64,000 nucleotides of DNA from Rhizobium sp. 16-449-1b (GCF_017741935.1 NZ_JAGHMH010000018.1:1-64000), one strand, 5' to 3'; positions 50,795 to 59,941 are shown, numbered from the stretch's first letter. Program-made: numbers and translations. Notes: generated by a model not told the origin, from the sequence alone.

Positions 50795-51829
50795 TTACCA
50801 GTCCATCACCACCTTGCCTGAGTTGCCAGACCGCATCGCCTCGAAGCCCTCGCGGAAATCGTCGATACCGATGCGGTGGGTAATCACAGGAGCAAGGTCC
50901 AGCCCGCCCTGCACGAAGGCGATCATCTTGTACCAGGTCTCGAACATCTCGCGGCCGTAGATACCCTTCAGATTGAGCATCTTGAAGATCACCTTGTTCC
51001 AGTCGATCTCGAATCCGGCGGGCGCAATGCCGAGAATGGCGATCTTGCCGCCATTGTTCATCTTGTCGATCATGTCGCGAAAGGCAGGGGCCGCACCCGA
51101 CATCTCCAGCCCGACATCGAAGCCCTCGGTCATGCCTATCGAGGTCATCACGTCGGAGAGGTTCTCCTTCGACGCATCGACGACATGGTCGATGCCGAGT
51201 TTGCGGGCGAGATCGAGCCGGTGCGGATTGATATCGGTGATCACGACCTTGCGCGCCCCCGACCGCTTGGCGACCAGCGCCCCCATGATGCCGATCGGAC
51301 CCGCGCCGGTGACCAGCACGTCCTCACCCACGAGATCGAAAGAGAGTGCCGTATGCACGGCGTTACCAAACGGATCGAAGATCGCCGCGATCTCATCCGG
51401 AATATCATCAGGGATCGGCACGACATTGGCTTCCGGGATGCAGACGAACTCGCCGAAGGAACCCGGCCGATTGACGCCGACCCCTTGCGTATTGCGGCAG
51501 AGATGCCCGCGCCCGGCGCGACAGTTGCGGCATTTGCCGCAGACGATATGCCCCTCGCCAGACACCCGCTCGCCGACATGATACTTGGTGACCGCCGAGC
51601 CCACCTCGGCGATCACGCCGCAGAACTCGTGCCCCACCACCATCGGCACCGGAATGGTCTTCTGCGCCCACTGGTCCCAGTTCCAGATATGCACGTCGGT
51701 GCCGCAGATCGCCGACTTCTTGACCTTGATCAGCACATCGTTCGGCCCGACCTCGGGCACCGGCACCTGCTCCATCCACAGCCCGACCTCGGCCTTCGAC
51801 TTCACCAGCGCCTTCATCATGTTCGACAT
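50795..51829 (-). CDS. tdh: L-threonine 3-dehydrogenase
   Basis: This 344-residue zinc-dependent medium-chain dehydrogenase oxidises L-threonine to 2-amino-3-ketobutyrate with NAD. The catalytic zinc Cys is in AICGTDVHIWNWD and GHEFCGVI follows. The structural zinc cysteines are in CGKCRNCRAGRGHLCRN, and the NAD motif is GAGPIGIMGALVAKR. The start ATG 51829 is behind GGGAGGAATTG. It works with kbl upstream, from which it is separated by a RIME-like repeat. Confidence 0.96.
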   Translation of the reverse strand: MSNMMKALVKSKAEVGLWMEQVPVPEVGPNDVLIKVKKSAICGTDVHIWNWDQWAQKTIPVPMVVGHEFCGVIAEVGSAVTKYHVGERVSGEGHIVCGKCRNCRAGRGHLCRNTQGVGVNRPGSFGEFVCIPEANVVPIPDDIPDEIAAIFDPFGNAVHTALSFDLVGEDVLVTGAGPIGIMGALVAKRSGARKVVITDINPHRLDLARKLGIDHVVDASKENLSDVMTSIGMTEGFDVGLEMSGAAPAFRDMIDKMNNGGKIAILGIAPAGFEIDWNKVIFKMLNLKGIYGREMFETWYKMIAFVQGGLDLAPVITHRIGIDDFREGFEAMRSGNSGKVVMDW

Positions 51830-51850
51830 TCAATTCCTCCCAATTGCCGC

Positions 51851-52019
51851 CGCTCCCCCTTCTCCCCACCGGGGAGAAGGTGCCCGTAAGGGCGGATGAG
51901 GGGCCACACGGCACACCTTAACCAGTTTCTCGCCCTTCGCTTTCGCTCAGAGCCTCGCTACGCTCGCCCCCTCATCTGTCCTTCGGACATTTTCTCCCCG
52001 CCGGGGAGAAGAGGGAGCG
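51851..52019. repeat. RIME-like palindromic element between kbl and tdh
   Basis: Imperfect inverted arms of about 50 bases begin CGCTCCC and end GGGAGCG. Each contains TTCTCCCC...GGGGAGAA and CTCATC/GATGAG blocks, with hairpins CCCGTAAGGG and TGTCCTTCGGACA inside. The structure is of the same type as the element at 24615-24763, though the sequence differs. It sits between two genes of one pathway. Confidence 0.7.
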
Positions 52020-52030
52020 CTCGCACCGCC

Positions 52031-53218
52031 TCAAATCACACCCAACTCCCGCCCAGCCTCGGCAAATGCCTCAATCGCCCGCTCGACATCCTCGACCGAA
52101 TGCGCCGCAGACATCTGTGTACGAATGCGCGCCTGCCCCTTGGGAACCACAGGGAAGGAGAAACCAATCACATAGACGCCCTTCTTCAGCATCAGCGCCG
52201 CCATATCCTGCGCCAGCTTCGCATCCCCCAGCATGACGGGAATGATCGGATGCCCCTCGCCCGCAAGCGTAAAGCCGAGCTTCGTCATCTCCGAACGAAA
52301 CAGATCCGCATTCGCCGACAGCCGCGCCCGCAGCGCATCGCCATGATCGATCAGGTCGAACACCTTCAGCGATGCCGCTGCGATGACCGGCGCCAGCGTA
52401 TTGGAAAATAGATACGGCCGCGACCGCTGCCGCAGCCATTCCACCACCTCTGCCTTCGCCGACGTATAACCGCCAGAGGCGCCGCCCAGCGCCTTGCCGA
52501 GCGTGCCGGTGATGATATCGACCCGCCCCTCAACGCCGCAATGCTCGGCCGAACCGCGCCCATGCTTGCCGACAAACCCGACCGCATGGCTGTCATCGAC
52601 CATGACCATCGCGCCATATTTTTCGGCGAGATCGCACACACCCTTGAGATTGGCGATAATCCCGTCCATTGAAAACACGCCATCGGTGGCGATCAGCTTG
52701 AACCGGCTACCCTCGGCCTTCTTCAACTCCTCCTCGAGCGCCGCCATGTCGTTGTTGGCGTAGCGGAAGCGCTTGGCCTTGGAGAGACGCACGCCGTCAA
52801 TGATCGAGGCATGGTTCAGCGCATCCGAAATGATCGCATCCTCCTCGCCAAGCAGCGTCTCGAACAGGCCGCCATTGGCATCGAAGCAGGAGGAATAAAG
52901 GATCGTGTCTTCCGTCCCGAGAAACGACGAAATCCTTGCTTCAAGCTGCTTGTGCTCCTCTTGCGTCCCGCAGATGAAACGCACGGACGCCATGCCATAG
53001 CCATAGCGATCGAGCGCTTTCTTGCCGGCTTCCGCCAGTTCCGCGTTGTCGGCAAGGCCGAGATAATTGTTGGCGCAGAAATTCAGCACCCGCTCGCCGG
53101 AGGCAATCGCGATCTCACCCGCCTGTTTCGAGGTGATGACGCGCTCCGCCTTGTAAAGCCCGGCCTCTTTCAGGCCGGCAAGCTCAGTGCGCAAATGGGA
53201 GAGGAAAGCCGTATTCAT
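52031..53218 (-). CDS. kbl: Glycine C-acetyltransferase (2-amino-3-ketobutyrate CoA ligase)
   Basis: This 395-residue PLP enzyme of the alpha-oxoamine synthase family cleaves 2-amino-3-ketobutyrate with CoA to glycine and acetyl-CoA. The PLP lysine motif is GTLGKALGGASGGYT, the PLP/phosphate region is YSSCFDANGGLFETLL, and VMVDDSHAVGFVGKHGRG is typical. It pairs with tdh downstream for threonine-to-glycine conversion. The ribosome binding site is weak (AGGCGAC). Confidence 0.96.
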   Translation of the reverse strand: MNTAFLSHLRTELAGLKEAGLYKAERVITSKQAGEIAIASGERVLNFCANNYLGLADNAELAEAGKKALDRYGYGMASVRFICGTQEEHKQLEARISSFLGTEDTILYSSCFDANGGLFETLLGEEDAIISDALNHASIIDGVRLSKAKRFRYANNDMAALEEELKKAEGSRFKLIATDGVFSMDGIIANLKGVCDLAEKYGAMVMVDDSHAVGFVGKHGRGSAEHCGVEGRVDIITGTLGKALGGASGGYTSAKAEVVEWLRQRSRPYLFSNTLAPVIAAASLKVFDLIDHGDALRARLSANADLFRSEMTKLGFTLAGEGHPIIPVMLGDAKLAQDMAALMLKKGVYVIGFSFPVVPKGQARIRTQMSAAHSVEDVERAIEAFAEAGRELGVI

Positions 53219-53394
53219 GAGACAATGTCGCCTGTTTGAGAGTTTCCAGTTGCCGCAGGTACCATATCACCGCGCGTCTTGTCGCAAAGAGCCTATCGCA
53301 AATGATGGCGCTTCAGTGATGGCTTTCGCATAAAACACACCAATGGCAGAGCTTTTCGGAAGATGATAAACAGTTGCGTGAAGGGAGAGCAGCA

Positions 53395-53637
53395 ATGGCT
53401 CTTTACATCAGCGATGAAGACGTCGACCGGCTCGCGGTCGAGATCCAGGAACTGACGAAAGCTCCGACAAAGACGGAAGCCGTTCGCCGCGCACTGGAGA
53501 ACGAGCTTGCCCGAGCAAGAAAGACCGCTCCAATTGAGGTGAGGCTGGCGAAGGCAAAGGCGATCGCCGACGCCATGGGCAAGGGCGACCCAGATTTCGA
53601 CATGAAACGCTTCACCGACGAAATGTGGGGCGATTGA
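53395..53637 (+). CDS. vapB: VapB-type antitoxin
   Basis: This 80-residue protein of the PSK/Rv0623-like antitoxin family begins MALYISDEDVDRLAVEIQEL, an N-terminal DNA-binding strand and helix. TKTEAVRRALENELARA is the family core, and an acidic C-terminus ending DPDFDMKRFTDEMWGD would wrap the toxin. The ribosome binding site is AAGGGAGAGCAGC. Its stop overlaps the start of the toxin gene. It is expected to neutralise VapC and autorepress the operon. Confidence 0.9.
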   Translation: MALYISDEDVDRLAVEIQELTKAPTKTEAVRRALENELARARKTAPIEVRLAKAKAIADAMGKGDPDFDMKRFTDEMWGD

Positions 53638-54071
53638 TCTTGTTTATCGACGCCTCGGCAATTGTCGCCATTCTCACGCGGGAAACAGGTTACGAGGACA
53701 TTGAGAAGGCGCTTTCCGACGTCGCGCAAGACGTTCTCTATGTGTCTCCGCTGGTCAAATTCGAGGCCGTTCTGGCCCTTGCGCGCCAGAAGGCGCTGAC
53801 CGCCGGCTCCCATGCCAAGCCGTCGGCACGGATGATGGACGAGGCGACAAAGGCGATCGACGCCTTCATCGAAGGTCTCGACATCAAGGAAGTCGCCATC
53901 TCGCACGAGATCGGGAACGCCGCCATCAACGCTGCGGCCATCTACGGCAAGGTCGTTGGCCACGTCGCAAGCCTGAATTTCGGCGACTGTTACGCATATG
54001 CCTGCGCCAAGACGCTTGGCGTCAGGTTGCTCTACAAGGGCAACGACTTCATCCATACCGACGTCGCCTGA
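53634..54071 (+). CDS. vapC: VapC-type PIN-domain ribonuclease toxin
   Basis: This protein of about 145 residues has a PIN domain. Acidic catalytic residues are visible in FIDASAIVAIL (first Asp), in FEAVLA (Glu) and in FGDCYAYACAK (late Asp/Cys pocket), with the last in KGNDFIHTDV. VapC toxins cleave initiator tRNA or rRNA. The TTG start at 53634 overlaps the vapB stop (TTGA), implying coupling; GTG 53625 or TTG 53640 are alternatives. It ends 4 bases before the convergent recQ stop. Confidence 0.9.
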   Translation: MILFIDASAIVAILTRETGYEDIEKALSDVAQDVLYVSPLVKFEAVLALARQKALTAGSHAKPSARMMDEATKAIDAFIEGLDIKEVAISHEIGNAAINAAAIYGKVVGHVASLNFGDCYAYACAKTLGVRLLYKGNDFIHTDVA

Positions 54072-54075
54072 GCCC

Positions 54076-55932
54076 TCACCCGTCAAACCCCAAGATCACC
54101 TCCAGAAACGCATCCCCGTAACGCTCCAGCTTCGATTGCCCGACGCCGGAAATGCCGAGCAGTTCCTTGTGCGTGCGCGGCCGCTCGGTGGCGAATGCGA
54201 TCAGCGTCGTGTCGGGGAAGACGACATAGGGCGGGACGCTCAGAGAGCGGGCGATCGCGGTGCGTTCGGCGCGCAGCGCCTCGAACAGCGCATCGTCGGA
54301 GCCTGACAGCACCGAGCGCCGCTCGGCCTGCGCCGCCCTTTTCGGCCGCCGTTCGGAGGCCGGGCGGTCCTTGCGGAAGAACACCTCGCGCTCGTGCTTG
54401 AAGACGGCGCGCGCCCCCTCTTCCAGTTTCAGAGCCCCGAAAGCCCCATGGTCGACGCGCACCAGCCCCATCGCCAGAAGCTGGCGGAACACGGATTGCC
54501 AGGTGCGCGTGGCGATATCCTTGCCGGCGCCGAAAACAGGCATCTGCGTATGCCCGAAGCGCTCGGTCTTTTCGTTGACATTGCCGACGAGCACGTCGAC
54601 CACATGTCCCGTGCCGAAGCGCTCGCCGGTGCGGTAGATCGCCGCCAGCGCCTTGATCGCCGCATCCGTGCCGTCCCAGGTCTCGACCGGCTTCAGGCAG
54701 GTGTCGCAGCCGCCGCAATTGCCGGCATGGCTCTCGCCGAAATGCGACAGGATCGCCTGCCGCCGGCAGGATGCCGTCTCGCAGATGGCAAGCAGCGCGT
54801 TGAGCTTGGAGCGTTCCACCCGCTTGATCTCGTCGGCGGCACCGCCCTCGTCGATCATCCGCCCGCGCTGGATCACGTCGGCCATGCCGTAGGCCATCCA
54901 GACCTCGGATGGCAGCCCGTCGCGCCCGGCGCGGCCGGTCTCTTGATAATAAGCCTCGACGGAGCCCGGCAGATCGAGATGCGCGACATAGCGCACGTTC
55001 GGCTTGTCGATCCCCATGCCGAAGGCAACTGTCGCGACGAGGCAAAGATCCTCTTCCTTGAGGAAGGCATCCTGGTTGGCGTCGCGCACGGCGCGCTCCA
55101 TGCCGGCGTGATAGGCAAGCGCCCGGATGCCCTGGCCGTTGAGCCATTCGGCCGTGTCCTCGACCTTGGCGCGCGACAGGCAATAGACGATGCCACTATT
55201 GCCCTTGTGACCGGCGAGAAACCGCAACAGCTGCTGGCGCGGCTGGTCGCGCTCGACGATCTCGTAGCTGATATTCGGCCGGTCGAAGCTGGTGGTGAAG
55301 ATTTTCGCGCCGTTGAGCCCCAGGCGGGCGGCGATATCGTCACGCGTATGCGGATCGGCGGTCGCCGTCAGCGCGATGCGGGGAACGCCGGGATAAAGCT
55401 CGCCGAGCTTGCCGAGTTCGCGATATTCGGGCCGGAAATCGTGGCCCCACTGGGATACGCAATGCGCTTCGTCGATTGCGAAGAGCGCGATCCTGGCATT
55501 GCCGATGATATCGCGGAACCCCTCCATCAGGATGCGCTCGGGCGTCACGTAGAGCAGGTCGAGATTGCCGGTCGAGATCGCCCGGCGAACCTCGACATAT
55601 TCCTCGCGCGTCAGCGACGAGTTGAGCGCGGCTGCGCGAATGCCGAGCTGCTTCATCGCCTCCACCTGGTCGCGCATCAGCGCGATCAGCGGCGAGACGA
55701 CGATGCCGACGCCATCGCGGCAGAGCGCCGGGATCTGGAAGCAGAGCGACTTGCCGGCGCCCGTCGGAAACAGCACCAGCGCATCGCCGCCATCGACCAC
55801 ATGTTCGACCACCGCCTGCTGCTTGCCGCGAAAGGCCGGATAGCCGTAGACGTGGTTGAGAATGCCGAGCGGCGTGCGCTCGGCGCCGAACAGCGCGTCG
55901 CCCGCCGAAAACCGTGGATCCGCCGCGTCCAT
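54076..55932 (-). CDS. recQ: ATP-dependent DNA helicase RecQ
   Basis: This 618-residue RecQ helicase has Walker A LFPTGAGKSLCFQ and DEAH box FAIDEAHCVSQWGHDFR. The RecQ zinc-binding motif is CETASCRRQAILSHFGE...CGGCDTCL. A winged-helix RQC region and a C-terminal HRDC domain (PYVVFPDTTLIAFATERPRT) complete it. Length is normal. The ATG overlaps the dnaG stop by one base (TGATG), so it is cotranscribed with dnaG. Confidence 0.96.
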   Translation of the reverse strand: MDAADPRFSAGDALFGAERTPLGILNHVYGYPAFRGKQQAVVEHVVDGGDALVLFPTGAGKSLCFQIPALCRDGVGIVVSPLIALMRDQVEAMKQLGIRAAALNSSLTREEYVEVRRAISTGNLDLLYVTPERILMEGFRDIIGNARIALFAIDEAHCVSQWGHDFRPEYRELGKLGELYPGVPRIALTATADPHTRDDIAARLGLNGAKIFTTSFDRPNISYEIVERDQPRQQLLRFLAGHKGNSGIVYCLSRAKVEDTAEWLNGQGIRALAYHAGMERAVRDANQDAFLKEEDLCLVATVAFGMGIDKPNVRYVAHLDLPGSVEAYYQETGRAGRDGLPSEVWMAYGMADVIQRGRMIDEGGAADEIKRVERSKLNALLAICETASCRRQAILSHFGESHAGNCGGCDTCLKPVETWDGTDAAIKALAAIYRTGERFGTGHVVDVLVGNVNEKTERFGHTQMPVFGAGKDIATRTWQSVFRQLLAMGLVRVDHGAFGALKLEEGARAVFKHEREVFFRKDRPASERRPKRAAQAERRSVLSGSDDALFEALRAERTAIARSLSVPPYVVFPDTTLIAFATERPRTHKELLGISGVGQSKLERYGDAFLEVILGFDG

Positions 55933-57950
55933 CAATGGCTCGCCGCTCCCTTGACGCGACCGGAAAGCACGCCGAAGCCATCGATGATCGCTTCCTGGTT
56001 CTCGAGCCGCAGTCCCTCGAAGTGAACCTCCTGCAGCGCCCGCATCAACTGGTCGATCACCTCTTCATTGCCGCTTTCGGTGGCCTCGGCGATCTCCTTT
56101 TCCAGCTCGATCTTCTGCCAGCGCAGCGCCTTGGCGCGCTTGTGGAAGGCGAGCGCCTGGCGATAGCCCTCGCGCGCATCTTCCATCGCCGCCTGCTCGG
56201 TGGCGATCCAGAGCCGCGCATTGCGGATCTGCTGCTCCAGCGTCTGGATCAGCCCGCCAAAACCCTGCTCTTCCAGCCGCTCGATCAGATAATCGCGCGT
56301 CAGATGTGGACCGGCGACAGCCGCCGCGGCCCCGAGCATGCCCGACCAAAGCCGCTGCAGCTCGCGGCTGTCGTAATCGATCGAGGCGATCTCGTCATAT
56401 TCGTCCTGCATCAGCGCCGGGTGGTTGACGACGGTGAGCGCCAAGACGCTTTCGCGGAGCGCCGGCGTTTCCTGATGGCCGCGCACCAGCCCGGAGCGGG
56501 CCAGCCGATCCGAAATACCACCGCCGGAAACGCGCGCACCGCGCGGGCCATCGTTTCCGCGTCCGCGCCCCTGCCCACTTCCACGCTCAAAACCGCCACG
56601 CTCAAAACCGCCACGATCGAAATTGCGCCGCTCACCGCCGTCGCGGTTCTGGAACTGCGGCCGGAAGAAGCCGTTCAAACGGTCGCGCATGTCCTGCTGG
56701 TAGTGCCGGCGCACGTCTTCGTCAGCAATCACGGCCACCAGCTGCCTCAGCCGCGCCTCGAGCTCGGCCTTGGCCTCCGGCGTCTCGAAGGAGCCGGTCT
56801 TCAATTCGCGGCCCCAGATCATCTCGGCAAGCGGCTTGGCCTGGCTCATCACCTTGTCGAACGGCGCCCGCCCCTCGTTGCGCACGAGATCGTCGGGGTC
56901 CTTGCCATCAGGCAGCAGCGCGAAACGCACGGTGCGGCCAGGCTTGATATGCGGCAGTGCCAGATCGGCCGCGCGGTTGGCGGCGCGAATGCCGGCGCCG
57001 TCGCCGTCGAAGCAGAGCACCGGCTGCGGCGTCATTTTCCAGAGCAATTCCAGCTGGTTTTCGGTGAGCGCCGTGCCGAGCGGTGCGACTGCGTTCTCGA
57101 CGCCCGCCTGATAAAGCGCGATCACGTCCATGTAGCCTTCGACGGCAATGATCGTGCCTTCGCCATTGGCGCCCTGTGTCGAGCGCCGCGCGCGGGCGAA
57201 ATTGTAGAGCACGTTGCCCTTGTGGAAGAGCTCCGTCTCGTTGGAATTGAGATACTTGGCCGGCGCGTCAGGCGACATGGCGCGGCCACCGAAGGCAATC
57301 ACCTTCTCGCGCGACGACAGGATCGGAAACATGATGCGGTCGCGGAAGCGATCGTAGGAAACCGGAATCTCCGGCCCGTGCACGACAAGACCGCAGGCCT
57401 CGATCTGCTCCTTGGATGCCCCCTTGCCGGCCAGATGCTCCTTCAGCGCATTGCGGCTATCGGGCGCAAAGCCGAGCCGGAAGGTCTCGATCGTCCGGCC
57501 GGTCAGCCCGCGATCGCGCAGGTAGGCGCGTGCGCGTGCGCCGTTCGCCGTCTGCAGTTGGTCCTGGAAGAACTGCGTCGCCATCTCCATCACGTCGAGA
57601 AGCGTCGTCCGCTCCTTCTCGCGCTTCTCCATGGCGGGATCGGCGACGGGCATCGCGACACCGGCCATATCGGCGATCGTCTGCACCGCCTCGGGAAAGC
57701 TCAGGCCCTCCAGTTCAGTGAGGAAGCGGAAATGGTCACCGGTCACGCCACAGCCGAAGCAATGATAGCGGCCCTTGCGGTCCTCGCAGTGGAAGCTCGG
57801 CGACTTCTCGCCATGGAACGGGCAGCAGGCCCAGTAATCGGCGCGCGAGACGTTGGTCTTGCGCTTGTCCCAGCTCACACGGCGACCGATCACGTCCGAA
57901 ATCAGGACGCGGTCGCGTATCTCGTCGAGAAAGGAGTTTGAAAAGCGCAT
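55932..57950 (-). CDS. dnaG: DNA primase DnaG
   Basis: This 672-residue bacterial primase has an N-terminal zinc ribbon (CCPFHGEKSPSFHCEDRKG and YHCFGCGVTGD), a Toprim catalytic domain with EGYMDVIALYQAG and FDGDGAGIRAANRA, and a C-terminal DnaB-interaction domain. A low-complexity Gly/Arg/Phe stretch (RGGFERGGFERG, about 475-490) separates catalytic and C-terminal domains. The ATG at 57950 follows AGAGGTAGAA; the upstream in-frame ATG would give an unnatural tail. It is followed by recQ, not rpoD. Confidence 0.97.
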   Translation of the reverse strand: MRFSNSFLDEIRDRVLISDVIGRRVSWDKRKTNVSRADYWACCPFHGEKSPSFHCEDRKGRYHCFGCGVTGDHFRFLTELEGLSFPEAVQTIADMAGVAMPVADPAMEKREKERTTLLDVMEMATQFFQDQLQTANGARARAYLRDRGLTGRTIETFRLGFAPDSRNALKEHLAGKGASKEQIEACGLVVHGPEIPVSYDRFRDRIMFPILSSREKVIAFGGRAMSPDAPAKYLNSNETELFHKGNVLYNFARARRSTQGANGEGTIIAVEGYMDVIALYQAGVENAVAPLGTALTENQLELLWKMTPQPVLCFDGDGAGIRAANRAADLALPHIKPGRTVRFALLPDGKDPDDLVRNEGRAPFDKVMSQAKPLAEMIWGRELKTGSFETPEAKAELEARLRQLVAVIADEDVRRHYQQDMRDRLNGFFRPQFQNRDGGERRNFDRGGFERGGFERGSGQGRGRGNDGPRGARVSGGGISDRLARSGLVRGHQETPALRESVLALTVVNHPALMQDEYDEIASIDYDSRELQRLWSGMLGAAAAVAGPHLTRDYLIERLEEQGFGGLIQTLEQQIRNARLWIATEQAAMEDAREGYRQALAFHKRAKALRWQKIELEKEIAEATESGNEEVIDQLMRALQEVHFEGLRLENQEAIIDGFGVLSGRVKGAASH

Positions 57951-58289
57951 TTCTACCTCTTGGCTATCCTCCATATAAGCAAGTTCCCGGACGCATGCCA
58001 CGAACTTTGGCCGATAGCCACGCTATACACAGGTTGCTTCGATGACCGGCACCCGGCAACGCGGCTACCTGAAACTTTCAACAAAGCGTGACTGTCGAAG
58101 GCGCTCACGAAGCGCCAAGAGCCTGCTTCACATCATGAACGACACCAGCCGCGATGTGATGCGCTCGCTCTTGGTAGATAAAACAAGACCTTACGGCCGA
58201 GACTCGAATCCGATTGCCAGCCGCACACCCTAACTGGTGTTCGCTTTAAGGCGGCGATTCCCGCCAATTATTATTTTTTTGTAATTTGA

Positions 58290-58482
58290 ATCTCATGCCG
58301 CATCGCAATAACGTCAGTCTCAACAAAGCGATCCCCTCGCAAGGCACCATCCCTACCCCCGGCGCCGCCTTGCAAGGGTGCCTTTGCAAATACCCGCTGA
58401 TGAGGACCCAGGTCCTGCGTCGTCAGCCGGAGCAAAGAGCAAGAAGGCAGGAACGCCCCCAGTTCCTGCCTTCTTTAATTTC
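58290..58482 (+). ncRNA. Candidate small RNA upstream of unknown gene
   Basis: Following an AT-rich block (58264-58290), the DNA forms several hairpins (GCAAGGC...GCCTTGC at 58339-58374) and ends in a 13-base perfect-stem terminator with a T-rich tail. No protein frame fits. The 5' end and promoter are guesses. It may instead be the leader of the downstream gene with an attenuator. Confidence 0.3.
58442..58482 (+). terminator. Strong Rho-independent terminator-like hairpin
   Basis: The 13-base stem AGAAGGCAGGAAC (58442-58454) pairs with GTTCCTGCCTTCT (58462-58474) around a 7-base loop, then TTAATTTC. Confidence 0.65.
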
Positions 58483-58602
58483 TACCTGACGTTTTATATT
58501 TTGGATCTAGACTGCCAATCACAGGCAGATTCCACCAGCAATTGATTGACAGTCGTTGGTCTCAAGTCCAATGAAGGCGGCAACTTCGGATGGTTGCCAA
58601 GC

Positions 58603-59481
58603 ATGCCACATAAGGTTGAAGAATTTTTAGAGAGTGACGCATTTTTCGCGTTGGTTCTGGAATTCGCGCGCGAAATGCTCGCGATCTACCGCGAAAGCCC
58701 GCGCATCGCGTCGATATTCGCCGCCCAGCAGCGCTGGTTGATGGCGCAACTCGGATTCGCCCTCTATTTCGGCTATCCCGATGATCCCAAGGGTGGCCTC
58801 TACTCCGGCCGCTTCATTTCATTCGCCATCGAAAAGAAGATCGCCAGCCGCAACACGGCGGCCGCCTTCATGCAGGAAATGCTTGCCTATCGCTTCCTGC
58901 GTCCTGTCGAAAGCCCATCCGACAAGCGCACGCGCCTGCTGGAGCCGACCGAGACGGCGCTCGAGCACTTCCACAAATGGCTCGCCGCCCACCTGATGAT
59001 TCTCGACAACCTCGATGGCGGACATCGCCTCGAGGCGGCGATGAAGGATCCGATGGTTTTTGCCCGCATGCAGCCGCTGATCGCCAAGGGCATCATCGAC
59101 AGCGACGCGGTGCGCGATCCCGGCGCCACCTACAATCTTTTCAACTGGGCGAACTCCGGCGGGCTCGTCATGGATCTGCTCATGACGCGGATAACCTCTT
59201 TCGACAAGTCGATGGAGCGCGTCGCGATCGGAAGGCTCTCGCTGAAAGAAATCCGCGACCAGTTCATGATCTCCAACACGCATCTGAAGCGGCTGCTGTC
59301 GCAGGCAGCCGAGATGGGCAGCATCGGCTGGTCGGAGGCCTCGTTCAAGGGCGAGACCTGGATGTCGAAGAAGTTCGTGCGGGAATATTGGGGCTATCAG
59401 GCCGCGAAGTTCGCCGTCATCGATGCGGCGGCCGCAAGCGTGCTGGGGCCCGCGGTCCCGAAGACCGCGCGCCTGGCTTGA
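58603..59481 (+). CDS. Unknown protein with possible winged-helix C-terminus
   Basis: This 292-residue soluble protein (from MPHKVEEFLESDAFFALVLEF) has a helical N-terminal two-thirds. RLSLKEIRDQFMISNTHLKRLLSQAAEMG near 225-255 reads like a helix-turn-helix, so it may be a DNA-binding regulator. No family is recognised. The start is uncertain: ATG 58603 is the first ATG in frame, but a TTG at 58546 is also possible. It is convergent with the YqeY-like gene, with 4 bases between stops. Confidence 0.68.
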   Translation: MPHKVEEFLESDAFFALVLEFAREMLAIYRESPRIASIFAAQQRWLMAQLGFALYFGYPDDPKGGLYSGRFISFAIEKKIASRNTAAAFMQEMLAYRFLRPVESPSDKRTRLLEPTETALEHFHKWLAAHLMILDNLDGGHRLEAAMKDPMVFARMQPLIAKGIIDSDAVRDPGATYNLFNWANSGGLVMDLLMTRITSFDKSMERVAIGRLSLKEIRDQFMISNTHLKRLLSQAAEMGSIGWSEASFKGETWMSKKFVREYWGYQAAKFAVIDAAAASVLGPAVPKTARLA

Positions 59482-59485
59482 GTGA

Positions 59486-59941
59486 TCAGTTCAAGAGTTC
59501 CTTGACGGCGCCGGACGCCTTGGAGAAATCCATCTGGCCGGCATAGCGCTCTTTCAGCACCGCCATCACCTTGCCCATGTCCTTCGGACCGGTGGCACCC
59601 GTTTCGGCGATGATCGCCGCGATGTTGGCGCGCACATCCGAATCGGAAAGCTGCTTCGGCATGAAGTCCTGCACCACCTTGATTTCGGCACGCTCCTTGG
59701 CGGCGAGCTCCGGGCGGGAATTCTCGTCGTAGATCTTCGCCGATTCGTCGCGCTGCTTCACCATCTTGGCCAGGATCTGCAGGATTTCGTCGTCGCTGGC
59801 CTCTTCCTTGCCGGCGCCGCGATTGGCGATATCACGGTCCTTGATCGCGGCCTGGATCAGGCGAACGGTCGAAAGACGCTCGGCATTCTTGGATTTCATC
59901 GCATCCTTGAGGGCGGCGGCGAGTTGATCGCGCAACATCAT
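59486..59941 (-). CDS. YqeY/GatB-like domain protein
   Basis: This protein of about 151 residues belongs to the YqeY family, which shares the C-terminal tRNA-binding fold of GatB (amidotransferase subunit). It has the conserved N-terminal LRDQLAAALKDAMKSKNAERLSTVRLI and C-terminal GPKDMGKVMAVLKERYAGQMDF with QLSDSDVRA before it. The exact role is unclear. The start is behind GGAGTGTTT. It is divergent from carA, as in other rhizobia. Confidence 0.9.
   Translation of the reverse strand: MMLRDQLAAALKDAMKSKNAERLSTVRLIQAAIKDRDIANRGAGKEEASDDEILQILAKMVKQRDESAKIYDENSRPELAAKERAEIKVVQDFMPKQLSDSDVRANIAAIIAETGATGPKDMGKVMAVLKERYAGQMDFSKASGAVKELLN

Larger units (their letters stand above)
57951..58602. 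other. Intergenic region with a candidate small RNA
   Basis: These 652 bases lie between divergent dnaG and the 292-residue protein gene. There is a strong plus-strand terminator at 58442-58482 with no gene upstream of it, an AT-rich run around 58264-58290 and a GC-rich hairpin zone at 58330-58390. Short frames (for example 58042-58233) are unsupported. Confidence 0.4.

Noticed and set aside
55914..57941. 675-codon plus-strand frame opposite dnaG
   Set aside because: Antisense shadow of dnaG.
58195..58230. TCGAATCC stretch resembling a tRNA T-loop
   Set aside because: No matching acceptor stem, D-arm or anticodon arm could be folded around it on either strand.
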